NCBI RefSeq assembly: GCF_001909055.1
Contig: NZ_LVWI01000081.1
Location: forward strand, 103,967-167,966
DNA from: Paenibacillus helianthi
GTDB lineage: Bacteria > Bacillota > Bacilli > Paenibacillales > Paenibacillaceae
Reading direction: 5' to 3'
Length of the DNA stretch: 64,000 nt
Positions 63,702-64,000 of the stretch are shown here, piece after piece. Position numbers and translations under genes: made by a program. How positions within the stretch are numbered: the first letter of the stretch is position 1; every line of letters begins with the position of its first letter. Under the pieces are notes generated by a model. It was not told where the DNA came from and made no database searches. It saw nothing but the letters and a program-made list of their open reading frames with translations.

Positions 63702-64000
63702 GTGTTGGCGTGCCCAGAGGCACGCATTATCTAGTTGGTGAAAGTCCAACCCAAGGAGGGACCAAGCCGCCTTTGTAGCTAGGATGCTTGCACATGGCGA
63801 AATCTGTGTGTAAAAGCGCATCGACAAAAGTACCGGTCGGAGATCGGGCGAGCAACAATCCAGGCCGCAACATGAAGTGAATCCTGCCGCGTCGTCAAAA
63901 AGGCCCTGCGAAGGGGAAAAGAGGGAGCCGAGTCTCGCGACTATAGACGAAGGCCAAGGAAACTGTATAGAACTTGGAACAACAGTGAAGAACCCTCCGG
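63702..64000 (+). mobile_element. Group II intron, 5' part (probably group IIC), continues past the window
   Basis: The sequence starts GTGTTGGCGTGCCCAGAGGCACGC, a domain I hairpin start, then AGTTGGTGAAAGTCCAAC and further elements typical of bacterial group II intron domain I. No reverse-transcriptase frame is inside the window; it would lie to the right. Insertion directly after a terminator T-tract is the known habit of class C introns. Confidence 0.8.

Noticed and set aside
1..64000. CRISPR array, prophage or rRNA operon
   Set aside because: No regularly spaced repeats, phage structural genes or rRNA sequences were seen.

Overview
The window looks like chromosomal DNA of a low-to-mid G+C Gram-positive endospore former, most likely Paenibacillus or a close relative. 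I infer this from several families: two YesM/YesN-type two-component systems, each next to an Lpl-type sugar ABC importer, the yqhG/yqhH and yhaO/yhaN pairs, a YqzE-family protein, xpt, and an adenosylcobalamin-dependent ribonucleotide reductase. Strong AGGAGG-type ribosome binding sites and frequent TTG/GTG starts agree with this. No species is claimed.

Region A (1-13180) is one tight run of plus-strand genes, visibly A+T-richer than the next 40 kb. It encodes every step of ADP-L-glycero-beta-D-manno-heptose synthesis: gmhB-like (cut by the window edge), gmhA, hldE and hldD. With them are a GT9 heptosyltransferase-like enzyme, an APH-fold kinase, a second HAD phosphatase, an ADP-ribosylglycohydrolase, a 137-residue orphan, an HPr-kinase-like P-loop protein, two ABC exporter half-transporters and a class II aldolase, closed by a terminator. 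This is the most interesting part of the window: a Gram-positive locus that could make, transfer and export a heptose-modified product.

Region B (13181-18203) is a scar. A decayed copy of the 3' half of rsmF (13530-14335) abuts a frameshifted toxin-like gene (14338-15608). A small secreted protein with two CBM21-like modules follows, then the intact rsmF (16809-18203).

Region C (18342-53054) is mostly ordinary chromosome: a GT4 glycosyltransferase, the yhaO-yhaN nuclease/ATPase pair, a YkvI-like transporter, xpt, small conserved proteins, a tRNA-Leu(CAG), a GNAT enzyme, a YesMN plus sugar ABC importer plus FAD oxidoreductase operon, a YihY/BrkB membrane protein, and an SDR/MerR divergent pair with two matched operators. 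It continues with glycerol dehydrogenase, cell-wall hydrolases, the yqhG-yqhH pair flanked by two copies of a 99-base palindromic repeat, and the B12-dependent ribonucleotide reductase behind two NrdR boxes.

Region D (53055-64000) is again A+T-richer. It holds a second YesM/YesN system, a lipoprotein and two permeases for sugar import with a cre-like site, a decayed spacer, and a GH3 beta-glycosidase. Together they suggest regulated uptake and hydrolysis of a beta-linked oligosaccharide. The window ends inside a group II intron that begins directly after a terminator T-tract, the insertion habit of group IIC introns.
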